64,000 bases of DNA from RPQJ01 sp963754535 (GCA_963754535.1 CAVWGG010000004.1:1-64000), one strand, 5' to 3'. Counted from the stretch's first letter, positions 14,833 to 23,361 are shown. Program-made: numbers and translations. Notes: generated by a model from the letters alone, not told the origin.

Positions 14833-16788
14833 ATGAACTTCAGAGCTGCTGGCACGGCCATTGGCCTCGCGCTCAGTGCGATTCTTGCTTTTCCAACCGC
14901 AGCCATCGGGCAGGAAGGAGGCGATACCGGAACGCTCTCGAAGGAAGCAGCCGCCAAGGTCTTCCCGTCGAAGCCACTCTACTCGCCATATGCAGGGCGT
15001 AATTTCCCGACACGCCCGCTCTTCGGCGACACGCATCTGCATACCGCCGCCTCGTTCGACGCGGGCGCATTCGGCGCGCGACTCGGGCCGCGCGACGCAT
15101 ATCGGTTCGCCCGCGGCGAAGAGATCATGGCCTCGAGCGGGCAGCCGGCGAAGCTTTCCCGGCCCCTGGACTTCCTGGTGGTCGCGGACCACTCGGACAA
15201 CATGGGGTTCTTCCCCGACTTCTTCGCCGGCAAGCCGGAGCTCCTGGCGGACCCGACGGGCCGCAGGTGGTACGACATGCTGAAATCCGGGAAGGGCGCG
15301 AAAGCCGCGCTGGAAATCATCATGTCCTTCTCGCAAGGGACGTTCCCGAAGGACCTCATGTATCTCCCGGGTACGCGCGCCTATAAGGCGGCCTGGCTGG
15401 ATACGATCGCGGCCGCAGAGCAGTACAACGAGCCGGGCCGCTTCACCGCCTTCATCGGTTACGAGTGGACCTCAAACACGGGCGGCAACAACCTGCATCG
15501 CAACGTGATCTTCCGCGACAACGCGGACAAGGCGAACCAGGTCGAGCCGTTCACGACCCAGGCGCCGATCGGCAGCGACAACCCCCGCGACCTGTGGAAA
15601 TGGATGACCGCCTACGAGCAGAAGACCGGCGGCAGCGTGCTTGCCATCGCCCACAACGGCAACCTCAGCAACGGCCGCATGTTCCCGATCATCGAGTCGT
15701 TCACCGGCAAGCCGGTCGATCACGAGTACGCCGAGCAGCGCGCGAAGTGGGAGCGGCTGTACGAGGCGACCCAGACCAAGGGCGATGGCGAGACTCACCC
15801 GTCCCTCTCGCCGAACGACGAGTTCGCTAATTTCGAGCGCTGGGACTTCGGCAACCTCGACGCCAGCGTGCCGAAGACCAAGGACATGCTCGAGTTCGAG
15901 TACGCGAGATCGGCCCTGAAGAACGGTCTCAAGCTCGAGAGCCAGCTCGGCACGAACCCGTACAAGTTCGGCATGGTCGGGAGTTCCGACGCGCACACTG
16001 GCCTCGCAGCCATGGAGGAAGAGAACTTCTTCGGCAAGACGACGCCGCAGGAACCGAGCCCGGAACGCCTGACCAACACCTTCGTCAAAAATCCGAAGAC
16101 TGGCATCACGGTCATGGACTGGCAGGTGAGTGCGTCCGGTTACGCCGCGGTCTGGGCCACGGAGAACACGCGTGCGTCCATCTGGGACGCGATGCAGCGC
16201 AGGGAGACCTATGCCACGACGGGCCCGCGCATGGCCGTTCGGTTCTTCGGCGGCTGGGACTTCGACAAGACGGATGCCCAGACGCGCAACCCTGCTGCGG
16301 CGGGCTATAACAAGGGCGTGCCCATGGGCGGCGACCTTCACGAAGCGCCGCCCGGTAAGGCGCCGACGTTCCTCGTTGCCGCACTGAAGGATCCGATCGG
16401 CGCCAATCTCGACCGCATCCAGGTCGTGAAGGGCTGGCTCGATGCCCAGGGTGAAACGCACGAGCAGGTGTACGACGTCGCCTGGGGCGGCGAGCGCAAG
16501 CCAGGCAAGGACGGCAAGGTGCCGTCGGTCGGCAGTACCGTCGACCTCACGACCGCCACGTGGACCAACACGATTGGGGCGCCCGAACTGATCACCGTCT
16601 GGAAGGATCCGAAGTTCGACCCGAAGCAGCGTGCGTTCTATTACGCGCGCGTGATCGAGATCCCGACGCCGCGGTGGACCGCCTACGACGCCAAGCGCTA
16701 CGGCATCAAGCCGCTCGCGGGTACGGCGATGACCATCACGGAGCGAGCCTACACCTCGCCGATCTGGTACACGCCGCCCGCGCGCTAA
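14833..16788 (+). CDS. DUF3604 family periplasmic protein (PHP-like)
   Basis: A 651-residue exported protein. The ATG 14833 has a gggaga ribosome site and starts a signal peptide ending near PTAAIGQ. Diagnostic DUF3604 blocks are RPLFGDTHLHTAASFDAGAF near residue 63, LDFLVVADHSDNMGFFPD, AFIGYEWTS, GSVLAIAHNGNLSNG, and KFGMVGSSDAHTGLAAMEE near residue 380. The D-x-H-x-H, ADHS, HN and SSDAH residues match a metal-binding PHP phosphoesterase-like site. The biochemical role of the family is not established to my knowledge. A terminator-like hairpin follows at 16870. The next two genes (isomerase, HupE-like) are often found beside DUF3604 genes. Confidence 0.92.
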   Translation: MNFRAAGTAIGLALSAILAFPTAAIGQEGGDTGTLSKEAAAKVFPSKPLYSPYAGRNFPTRPLFGDTHLHTAASFDAGAFGARLGPRDAYRFARGEEIMASSGQPAKLSRPLDFLVVADHSDNMGFFPDFFAGKPELLADPTGRRWYDMLKSGKGAKAALEIIMSFSQGTFPKDLMYLPGTRAYKAAWLDTIAAAEQYNEPGRFTAFIGYEWTSNTGGNNLHRNVIFRDNADKANQVEPFTTQAPIGSDNPRDLWKWMTAYEQKTGGSVLAIAHNGNLSNGRMFPIIESFTGKPVDHEYAEQRAKWERLYEATQTKGDGETHPSLSPNDEFANFERWDFGNLDASVPKTKDMLEFEYARSALKNGLKLESQLGTNPYKFGMVGSSDAHTGLAAMEEENFFGKTTPQEPSPERLTNTFVKNPKTGITVMDWQVSASGYAAVWATENTRASIWDAMQRRETYATTGPRMAVRFFGGWDFDKTDAQTRNPAAAGYNKGVPMGGDLHEAPPGKAPTFLVAALKDPIGANLDRIQVVKGWLDAQGETHEQVYDVAWGGERKPGKDGKVPSVGSTVDLTTATWTNTIGAPELITVWKDPKFDPKQRAFYYARVIEIPTPRWTAYDAKRYGIKPLAGTAMTITERAYTSPIWYTPPAR

Positions 16789-16869
16789 AGCCACCGTTGC
16801 AGCGCTGAATGACGCAGAAGAGATTCCTTCGCGGTACGAGCTACTCCGTTGAGTAGACCGTGACAGCAG

Positions 16870-16897
16870 GCGGGGCCCAGTGCCCCGCATTTCTTTG
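16870..16897 (+). terminator. Intrinsic terminator after the DUF3604 gene
   Basis: GCGGGGC-CCAGT-GCCCCGC: a perfect 7-bp GC stem with a 5-base loop, followed by ATTTCTTTG. Eighty-two bases after the DUF3604 stop and 36 before the isomerase start, so the isomerase and HupE-like genes probably have their own or read-through transcription. Confidence 0.65.
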
Positions 16898-16932
16898 ATT
16901 GGTGACCTGAACGCTGCGATTGGGAGCGTCGA

Positions 16933-17781
16933 TTGAATTTCCGTCGCATCCTCCGCGAGCCGCTGCTGCATTTCCTGCTGATCGGGCTCGCATTGTTCCT
17001 GTATTACGGCCACGTCGCACCCCGCGACGGCGATGGCCGGCGCATCGTCGTCACCCAGTCGCAAGTCGACGATCTCGTACGACAGTACCAGGCGACGTGG
17101 AATCGGCCGCCGACGCCGCAGGAGCTGTCGAGCATCGTGGAGACGTACGTGCACGACGAAATCCTGTACCGCGAAGGCCAGGCGCTGGGACTGGGCCGCG
17201 ACGATGCGGTGATCAAGCGACGCGTCCGGCAGAAGCTCGAGGTCATGTCGGAGGAAGAAATCGCGCGCGACGCGCCGACCGACGCTGATCTGGCCGGGTA
17301 CATGAAGGCGCACCCTGACTCATTCCGCCAGCCTCCGGTCATCAGCTTCGAGCAGATCTTCTTCGCCACGACCGGATCCAACAGGGACCTAGACCGCCAA
17401 ATCGCCGCAGCACGCAACGCTCTCGAGCGCGGTGCCGACCCAGCGAAACTCGGCCATGCCACGATGCTCCCGAGTCGCGTGGATGAGACGGCACTCGATC
17501 TGGTCGCCCACGATTTCGGCTAGCAGTTCGCTAACCAACTGGTGGCGACACGGCCCGGTCAATGGACCGGACCACTGATGTCGGGCTTTGGCGTGCACCT
17601 GGTCCGCGTCAACGCGCTCAAGCCGTCGTTGCTTCCGCCGCTGCAGGCGGTGCCACCAGCGGTGGCGCGCGAATGGGAAAATGACCAGCGCAGACGTGCG
17701 CTCGACGAGAACTACCGCAAGCTGCGCCAGAACTACGACGTCGTGATCCAGGTGAAGCTGCCACGAGCCTCGCCGACTTGA
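16933..17781 (+). pseudogene. Peptidyl-prolyl cis-trans isomerase (parvulin/PpiC type) with an in-frame TAG
   Basis: The frame opens at TTG 16933 (gggagcg ribosome site) with a membrane anchor (LREPLLHFLLIGLALFLYY) and a SurA/PpiC-like chain (IVVTQSQVDDLVRQYQATW, ISFEQIFFA). It is stopped by TAG at 17521-17523, inside the rotamase signature, yet continues in the same frame with QFANQLVATRPGQWTGPLMS, GFGVHLVRVNALK and a normal C-terminus to TGA 17779. Without the stop it would be 282 residues, a normal length. Its true stop overlaps the TTG start of the HupE-like gene. The intact downstream frame points to a recent nonsense change, an error in the sequence, or, less likely, read-through. The product would be a periplasmic folding factor. 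Confidence 0.85.
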
Positions 17782-18785
17782 GTCGATTGCGTCGCTGGCT
17801 GCTCTTGTCGCTGCTCCTGCTCGGGGTGGTGGGACCTGCGGCGGCTGATGAGTTTCGCCCGGCCTATCTGCAACTCACACAGATCAACGCGACCACCTAC
17901 GACGTGCTGTGGAAGATCCCGGCGCTCAATGAGAACGCGACGCTCTCGGTCCAACCCGAGTTTCCGTCCGGCACCGAGGAACTGACGCCAAAGCGCAGCA
18001 GCTTCGCCAGTGGTACGGCAGTATTGCGCTGGCGCATCCGTGTCGCGGCCGGACTCAACAGCAGGGCCGTGATATTTCCGGAGCTGCCGACCACCCGCAT
18101 CGATGTGTTGGTGCGTCTTGCTCGCGCCGACGGCACGGTGCAATTGGCCCGCGTGTTGCCCTTCGACCCGCGCTTCGTCGTTACCGCCAGCCCGGGCACG
18201 TTCGAAGTCGCGCAGACGTACACCGTGCTCGGCATCGAACACATCCTGACGGGGTTCGATCACCTGCTGTTCGTACTGGCGCTGCTTATCCTGGTGAACG
18301 GCGGGCGCCGCCTGATCGCCACCATCACCGCGTTCACGGTCGCACACAGCATAACGCTCGCGCTCGCGTCGATGGGCGTCCTCCACGTTCCCGGCCCGCC
18401 GGTCGAAGCGTCGATCGCACTCAGCATCGTGTTCGTGGCCGGTGAGATCATCCACGCGCGGCAGGGTAACCCTGGATTGACACAGCGCTACCCGTGGATC
18501 GTGGCTTTCACATTCGGCCTGCTGCACGGACTCGGCTTTGCCAGCGCGCTGGCACAAGTTGGCTTGCCGCCCTTGTCGATTCCGGTGGCGCTGCTGTTCT
18601 TCAACGTTGGCGTCGAAATTGGTCAGCTGATGTTCATAGCGGCCGTGGTCGCGGTGATCGCAGTAGCAGGCTGGATCGCGAACCGCATTCGGCTGCCTCA
18701 GCCAGGTTGGCTGTGGCGGATTCCGCCGTACGTCATCGGTGGCCTGGCGAGCTACTGGGTATTCGAACGCGTCGCCGCGTTCTGA
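17778..18785 (+). CDS. HupE/UreJ_2-family membrane protein
   Basis: A 335-residue protein. The TTG start at 17778 overlaps the isomerase stop (TTGA) and is followed by a signal peptide (SLLLLGVVGPAAADE). Residues 25-140 form an extracytoplasmic beta-rich domain. From about residue 150 there are six or seven membrane helices with the family blocks GIEHILTGFDHLLFVLALLI, TAFTVAHSITLALASMGV and HGLGFASALAQVGLP. Histidines in IEH, FDH, AHS and LHG line up with those of HupE/UreJ proteins, which are linked to nickel or cobalt uptake in some bacteria. This long-N-terminus subgroup next to DUF3604 and an isomerase has no firm function, so metal transport is only a hypothesis. Confidence 0.88.
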   Translation: MSRLRRWLLLSLLLLGVVGPAAADEFRPAYLQLTQINATTYDVLWKIPALNENATLSVQPEFPSGTEELTPKRSSFASGTAVLRWRIRVAAGLNSRAVIFPELPTTRIDVLVRLARADGTVQLARVLPFDPRFVVTASPGTFEVAQTYTVLGIEHILTGFDHLLFVLALLILVNGGRRLIATITAFTVAHSITLALASMGVLHVPGPPVEASIALSIVFVAGEIIHARQGNPGLTQRYPWIVAFTFGLLHGLGFASALAQVGLPPLSIPVALLFFNVGVEIGQLMFIAAVVAVIAVAGWIANRIRLPQPGWLWRIPPYVIGGLASYWVFERVAAF

Positions 18786-18983
18786 GTCCGGCCGACAGCG
18801 GCAGGCCTTGATGCGATGTAACCGCATCGACGTTGCATTCGCCGTCGCGAAGTCGAACGAAAGGCTATGGCCGCGTCGACGACATCTTGATGTAATGGCC
18901 GGATGCCGATGCGCCGTGCGTACGTGCTCGGCCGCCGAGCACGGTAGCTCAGGCGCCGTAGGTCAGGCCGGGATTCGGTTCAT

Positions 18984-19017
18984 TTCCCGCGCGCATGTTT
19001 CTTCGCGCGCAGGGGAA
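18984..19017. terminator. Imperfect hairpin between convergent genes, possible bidirectional terminator
   Basis: TTCCCGCGCGC pairs with GCGCGC-AG-GGGAA (two-base bulge) around a 10-base loop. It lies between the HupE-like gene (+) and phaC (-), 48 bases past the phaC stop. The rest of this 279-bp gap shows nothing I can name. Confidence 0.35.
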
Positions 19018-19064
19018 TCAACCGAAGACCGGTCCATCACCCACGAACGCGCCAGCAAGCGACC

Positions 19065-20819
19065 TCAGCGAGCCAGCACGTACTCACCCGGCGCATCGCA
19101 CACCGGCTTGTATCCCGCCGCGCCCAACTTCGGCGGCGCCACCTTCGTCTTGGTCGAATGCTCGGCGAGCCACGCCGCGAACGTCGGCCACCACGAGCCC
19201 TGCGCGGGCTCCACCTTCCCCAGGTACTGCTCGGGCGCAGGCAGCCGTACGCCGGCCTTCATCGTCAGCACGCGGTGGCGACGCTTCGGATGCTGCGGGC
19301 CGCTGATGATGCCCGCGTTGTGCCCGCCGCTCGTCAGGCAGAACGTGTAGTCCTTCGAGCGCACGAGCTTGCCGACCTTGTAGACCGACTTCCACGGCGC
19401 GACGTGGTCCGTTTCCGTGCCGACGACGAACATCGGCTGTTCCACCGAGGCAAGATCGAGCGTCTCGCCGAGCGCAAAGTAACGGCCCTCGGCCAGGTCG
19501 TTGTTGAGGTAGAGCTGGTGCAGGTAGTCGGTGTGCATGCGGTAAGCCATGCGCGTGCCGTCGGCGTTCCACGACATCAGGTCGTTGACGCCCGTGCGTT
19601 CGCCCTTCACGTACGTCTGCAGCGACGGGTTCCACAGCAGGTCGTAGGTGCGCAGCATCTGGAACGCGCCGCCCATCTGCCGGCTCTCGAGCACGCCCTT
19701 CTTCCACATCATCGCCTCGAGCATGGCGAGCTGCGCGGGGCTGATGAACACCGACAGTTCGCCCGGTTCGCTGAAGTCCGTCTGCGCGGCAAACAACGTC
19801 ACGGTCGCGAGCCGGTCGTCTTCCTTCTGCGCCATCGTGGCTGCAGCGATCGAGAGCAGCGTGCCGCCGATGCAGTAGCCCACGCCGTGCACCTTGCGCT
19901 TCGGCACCACCTTGTTGATCGCGTCCAGGGCGGCCAGCACGCCGAGCGACAAGTAGTGGTCCATCGTGACGTCGCGGTCCTCGGCCGTCGGGTTCTTCCA
20001 CGAGATCATGAAGACCGTGTGACCCATGTCGGTCAGGTACTTCACCAGGGAGTTCTTCGGCGACAGGTCGAGGATGTAGTACTTCATGATCCACGCCGGC
20101 ACGATCAGGACCGGCTCGGCGTAGACCTTGGGCGTCGTGGGTGAGTACTGGATCAGCTCCATCAGGGAGTTGCGCAGGATGACCTTGCCCTTGGTCGCCG
20201 CAATCTGCTCGCCGACCTGGTAGTTCTCGACGCCGACCGGGCCGAGCCCCTTCAGCATCCGCTGCACGTCTTCGGCCAGGTACTTCATGCCGCGCACGAG
20301 GTTCTTGCCGCCCTCCGCGCGCGTCTGTCCGAGCAACTGCGGGTTGGTCGGCAGGTAGTTGTCGGGGGCGAGCAGTTCGAGGCCTTCACGCACGGTAAAG
20401 CCGACGACGTTCTCGGCGGCGGCATCGGTGCCAGGCACGCCGTTCACCGCTTCACGCGCAAGCTCGGCGGCCGTGATGAACGTCTGTGCGAGCACGTTGA
20501 ACGGAAACTTCGACCACGCCGGGTCGGAGTAGCGGTTCGCGTAGGGAGTGCCAGCGGCCTGCGGCGCGACGGGTTCGTCGTGCGGCTTCAATGCGCTGCC
20601 CGTGAACTGGGCAAGCGCGATCGCCTTCTGGATCGCGGACTGCGCGATCTGGGCTTGTCGTCCGGGCGCCAGGGCCAGCCGCGACACGACGTTCCACCAG
20701 GCGCCACCGAGCGCCTGCGGTGACATGCCGCCGGTCCATTGTGCGATCGCGGCGAGCAGTTCCCGCGATGCATCGTCCGAAATCAGCGACTTTCCCGAAC
20801 CGACCTTGTCCGCGCCCAT
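19065..20819 (-). CDS. phaC: Class I poly(3-hydroxyalkanoate) synthase PhaC
   Basis: A 584-residue polymerase that joins (R)-3-hydroxyacyl-CoA into PHA storage granules. The lipase-like box GYCIGG puts the catalytic cysteine at Cys316; an Asp in GTETDHVAPW and a His in LTSGGHNAGI complete the triad. The N-terminal domain has the class I block FPFNVLAQTFI, and the core has VLIVPAWIMKYYILDLSPKN. The length is normal for class I. The ATG at 20817-20819 is preceded by a GGGGGAG ribosome site. No phaA, phaB or phasin gene is adjacent. It lies 91 bases downstream of the ferredoxin reductase gene on the same strand and could be co-transcribed with it. Confidence 0.97.
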   Translation of the reverse strand: MGADKVGSGKSLISDDASRELLAAIAQWTGGMSPQALGGAWWNVVSRLALAPGRQAQIAQSAIQKAIALAQFTGSALKPHDEPVAPQAAGTPYANRYSDPAWSKFPFNVLAQTFITAAELAREAVNGVPGTDAAAENVVGFTVREGLELLAPDNYLPTNPQLLGQTRAEGGKNLVRGMKYLAEDVQRMLKGLGPVGVENYQVGEQIAATKGKVILRNSLMELIQYSPTTPKVYAEPVLIVPAWIMKYYILDLSPKNSLVKYLTDMGHTVFMISWKNPTAEDRDVTMDHYLSLGVLAALDAINKVVPKRKVHGVGYCIGGTLLSIAAATMAQKEDDRLATVTLFAAQTDFSEPGELSVFISPAQLAMLEAMMWKKGVLESRQMGGAFQMLRTYDLLWNPSLQTYVKGERTGVNDLMSWNADGTRMAYRMHTDYLHQLYLNNDLAEGRYFALGETLDLASVEQPMFVVGTETDHVAPWKSVYKVGKLVRSKDYTFCLTSGGHNAGIISGPQHPKRRHRVLTMKAGVRLPAPEQYLGKVEPAQGSWWPTFAAWLAEHSTKTKVAPPKLGAAGYKPVCDAPGEYVLAR

Positions 20820-20910
20820 CGTGTTCTCCCCCGGAAAGCGGGCTTACCGCACCGCAAAATGACGGTCGAAAGTACCTTGGGCGCGGTGTTCCCGCAAGGC
20901 GGGGGCGCCG

Positions 20911-22128
20911 CTACAGCGACTTGAGGTCGACGGACAGGTCCGCGAGCTGCGCTGGATCCGGGTGCTTGCGCTCGGCGATCCACTTCTTGCCCTGCATGAA
21001 GTCCTTCGGGCTGTTGATCGCGTCGACCGCCAGCAGCTCGCCCTGGGCGAAGTAATACAGCGCGAACCGTCCCGAGTCCGGATCGCCTCGCAGGACCGTC
21101 TGGTCGTAGCCCTGTGACAGGCCGGCAATCTGCAGCTTCAGGTCGTACTGGTCCGACCAGAACCAGGGGACGTGCTCGTGGCGGGCCGCCTTGCCACAGA
21201 TGTTCGAGGCCGCGGTCTTGGCCTGCTCGACGGCGTTGTCGACCGATTCGAGCCGCAGCCGGCGACCGTAGCGCACGCTCGGGTGGAAGGTGCAGTCACC
21301 GGCGGCGTAGATGTTCGGGTCGGACGTCTGGCATTGCTCGTCCACCCAGATGCCGTTCTCGCAGCGCAGGCCGGCGGCGGCTGCGAGCGTCGTCTCCGGC
21401 AGGATGCCCACGCCGACGATGACGAAATCCGCGTCGAATTCACGCTCGCCGCAGGCGACGGCCGCCACGTGCCCGCTGCCGTCTCCCTTGAACGAAGTCA
21501 CCGACATGCCGCAGAGCACGCGCACGCCTTCGCGTTCGTGCCGGTGCATGTAGAACGTCGACATCTCGGGTGCCGTCACGCGGTTGAGCGGGCGGTCCGC
21601 CATTTCGAGCACGGTGACGTCGAGTCCCAGGTGCCGCGCGGACGCGGCGGCCTCGAGCCCGATGTAGCCCGCGCCCACGATGACGACCTTCTTCGAGCCG
21701 GTGAGGTCGCCGCGGATGCCGTCCACGTCGGCCATCGTGCGCAGGTAATGGATGCCCGTGAGGTCATAGCCCGGCACTTCCAGCAGGCGGTTGCGACTGC
21801 CGAGGCACAGGATCAGCTTGTCGTAGCGCAGTTCCGCGCCGTCGCTGAGGCGCAGGCGCTGGTCCACCCGGTCGATCGCGGTGACCCGCAGGCCGAGCTT
21901 CACGTCCACCAGGTGCTGCTCGTAGAACTGGGCGCTGCGCAGCAGCAGCCGTTCGCGCTCCATCTCGCCCGCGAGGTACTTTTTGGAAAGTGGCGGACGG
22001 TTGTAGGGCAGGTAGGGTTCGTCGCCGACCAGGACGATGCGTCCGGTGTGCCCCTCGCGACGCAGCGTATCGACCGCCTGCACCGCCGCGTGACTTGCAC
22101 CGACAATCACCACCGTCTGCTCCGTCAT
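20911..22128 (-). CDS. FAD-dependent NAD(P)H:ferredoxin/rubredoxin reductase
   Basis: A 405-residue flavoprotein of the putidaredoxin/rubredoxin reductase group. The FAD Rossmann motif is at the N-terminus (TVVIVGASHAAVQAVDTL), the NAD(P) motif at mid-chain (KKVVIVGAGYIGLEAAASA), and the second FAD contact is NIYAAGDCTFHPS. YNRPPLSKKYL is typical of this group. The C-terminal roughly 80 residues form the usual interface domain (FWSDQYDLKLQIAGL). It transfers electrons from NAD(P)H to a small ferredoxin, often for monooxygenases; no partner oxygenase is adjacent, but a thioredoxin-like [2Fe-2S] protein is encoded nearby at 22855. Upstream on its strand is the 307-bp divergent gap shared with the P-II gene. 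Confidence 0.9.
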   Translation of the reverse strand: MTEQTVVIVGASHAAVQAVDTLRREGHTGRIVLVGDEPYLPYNRPPLSKKYLAGEMERERLLLRSAQFYEQHLVDVKLGLRVTAIDRVDQRLRLSDGAELRYDKLILCLGSRNRLLEVPGYDLTGIHYLRTMADVDGIRGDLTGSKKVVIVGAGYIGLEAAASARHLGLDVTVLEMADRPLNRVTAPEMSTFYMHRHEREGVRVLCGMSVTSFKGDGSGHVAAVACGEREFDADFVIVGVGILPETTLAAAAGLRCENGIWVDEQCQTSDPNIYAAGDCTFHPSVRYGRRLRLESVDNAVEQAKTAASNICGKAARHEHVPWFWSDQYDLKLQIAGLSQGYDQTVLRGDPDSGRFALYYFAQGELLAVDAINSPKDFMQGKKWIAERKHPDPAQLADLSVDLKSL

Positions 22129-22231
22129 GCCAACCTCTACTGGCCCTGCCGATGACCTATGATGCCGCAAAGCAACATGGCCGGGGGACGCAACGGTGGC
22201 TATCCTTGCGCACCAGCCCTGAGCAGTCGAT

Positions 22232-22256
22232 CGCACCAGCGCGCCATCGTGGTGCG
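22232..22256 (+). promoter_or_regulatory. CGCACCA...TGGTGCG dyad upstream of the P-II gene
   Basis: Perfect 7-bp arms separated by 11 bases. The half-sites contain the GCACC/GGTGC core of NtrC sites, but the spacing is about eight bases wider than the canonical site, so NtrC binding is only possible. It lies 44 bases upstream of the sigma-54-like -24 element, a sensible position for an activator. Confidence 0.3.
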
Positions 22257-22297
22257 CAGCGCCGACGGGATGGCAGAGAATTCGACCCGACCACGGG

Positions 22298-22315
22298 TCG
22301 GCACGGATTCTGCAT
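22298..22315 (+). promoter_or_regulatory. Candidate sigma-54 (RpoN) promoter of the P-II gene
   Basis: CGGCACGGATTCTGCAT matches the -24/-12 consensus TGGCAC-N5-TTGCA at nine of eleven core positions, with the essential GG (22300-22301) and GC (22312-22313) exactly ten bases apart. It lies about 120 bases upstream of the P-II start. Nitrogen-controlled P-II genes often use sigma-54. Confidence 0.6.
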
Positions 22316-22435
22316 AAGCAGTCCGAGGTCCCCCCGAGGGGAGGCGGTGCGGTGTGGGTCGTTTCGGTTTCCAACGACGTGGAACCACGGCCGGCCGCCT
22401 GACAATGAACACGAGAACCGAGGAGCCCGAAGTCC

Positions 22436-22774
22436 ATGAAGCTGATCAGCGCAATCATCAAACCCTTCAAGCTGGACGACGTCCGCGCCGCCCTGTCCGA
22501 GCTCGGGGTGTCCGGCATGACGGTCACTGAAGTGAAGGGCTTCGGGCGTCAGCGCGGCCACACCGAGCTGTACCGTGGCGCCGAATACGTCGTTGATTTC
22601 GTGCCGAAGACGCGCATCGAAGTCGCGGTCAAGGAATCGCTGGTCGACCAGGTGGTGGAAGCCATCGTCGCGGCCGCGCGCACCGGCAAGGTCGGCGACG
22701 GCAAGATTTTCATCACCGATCTCGAGCGCGCCATCCGCATCCGCACCGGCGAGGCCGACGACCAGGCCCTGTGA
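22436..22774 (+). CDS. glnB: Nitrogen regulatory protein P-II (GlnB/GlnK)
   Basis: A 112-residue trimeric signal protein that reports 2-oxoglutarate, ATP/ADP and (by uridylylation) glutamine status. The T-loop GHTELYRGAEYVVDF has Tyr51, the uridylylation site; TEVKGFGRQ and KVGDGKIFI, with the end ERAIRIRTGEADD, are P-II signatures. The MKL start and GEADD end lean toward GlnK, while Asp54 leans toward GlnB, and no amtB follows, so I use the general symbol. The stop codon lies at the start of a small tandem duplication (cctgtgatggg). Probably sigma-54 dependent, given the upstream promoter. Confidence 0.95.
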   Translation: MKLISAIIKPFKLDDVRAALSELGVSGMTVTEVKGFGRQRGHTELYRGAEYVVDFVPKTRIEVAVKESLVDQVVEAIVAAARTGKVGDGKIFITDLERAIRIRTGEADDQAL

Positions 22775-22823
22775 TGGGCCTGTGATGGGCCTGTGACGCG
22801 GCGACCGCGGTTACGCGCTAGCA

Positions 22824-22847
22824 TCGGTTCCGGACCGCCGGAACCGA
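22824..22847 (+). promoter_or_regulatory. 10-bp perfect hairpin abutting the start of the [2Fe-2S] protein gene
   Basis: TCGGTTCCGG-ACCG-CCGGAACCGA ends seven bases before the ATG at 22855, and its 3' arm runs into the only ribosome-site-like bases (gagg). It could act as a P-II terminator (no T run) or limit translation of the next gene. Confidence 0.5.
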
Positions 22848-22854
22848 GGCTGCG

Positions 22855-23229
22855 ATGACCGATCTATCTTCCGCCGAGGCGCTCGAACGCGCCGTCGCCA
22901 AGCTGCACCTCGGGCAGCAGCGGCGACACATCTTCCTGTGCGTGGCCGGGGAGAAGTGCGCGCCCGTCGCTCGCTCCGAGGAAAGCTGGGACTACCTCAA
23001 GCGTCGCTTCCGGGAGCTCGGCCTGGTCGACGTCGACGGCGGCGTGATGCGGACCAAGGCGCATTGCCTGCGGATCTGCGTCGCAGGGCCGATCGCCGTC
23101 GTCTATCCCGAGGGCGTCTGGTATCGCAGATGCACGCCGGACAACCTCGAGCGGATCCTCCAGGAACACCTGATCGGCGGTCGGCCCGTGGCCGACCTCG
23201 TCATCACCGAGGCTCCGCTGCCGCCCTGA
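22855..23229 (+). CDS. Thioredoxin-like [2Fe-2S] ferredoxin
   Basis: A 124-residue protein of the Shethna/Aquifex-type thioredoxin-fold [2Fe-2S] family. Four cysteines fit the cluster pattern: Cys29 and Cys35 (LCVAGEKC) and Cys71 and Cys75 (HCLRIC). YLKRRFRELGL and the block CVAGPIAVVYPEGVWYR are family features. It probably carries electrons; the ferredoxin reductase at 20911-22128 is a plausible partner, but that is inferred from proximity only. A strong hairpin covers its leader. Confidence 0.9.
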   Translation: MTDLSSAEALERAVAKLHLGQQRRHIFLCVAGEKCAPVARSEESWDYLKRRFRELGLVDVDGGVMRTKAHCLRICVAGPIAVVYPEGVWYRRCTPDNLERILQEHLIGGRPVADLVITEAPLPP

Positions 23230-23361
23230 CGCGGGCGCGATTGATTTGCGCTGCCAGCGGCGTCTAACCGCCGGTAAGTCATGCCTGCGGGAATGCCTGC
23301 TTCCTGATCGGCACGCTGACCGTCATTATCTGACTCTCATAAACGCACTCCCGGTGTGCCC

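Larger units (their letters stand above)
22129..22435. other. 307-bp divergent intergenic region
   Basis: Between the reductase (-) and P-II (+) genes. It holds a 7-bp dyad (22232-22256) and a good sigma-54-type promoter match (22298-22315), both described separately, and no coding signal. I could not define the reductase promoter. Confidence 0.6.

Noticed and set aside
18943..18990. tRNA-like fragments (ggtagctcagg and ggattcggttcatttcccg)
   Set aside because: D-arm and T-arm-like words occur only about 20 bases apart with no anticodon arm or acceptor stem; read as chance or a remnant, not a tRNA gene.
22232..22256. Canonical NtrC site
   Set aside because: Half-sites match but spacing is about eight bases too long, so kept only as a low-confidence dyad.
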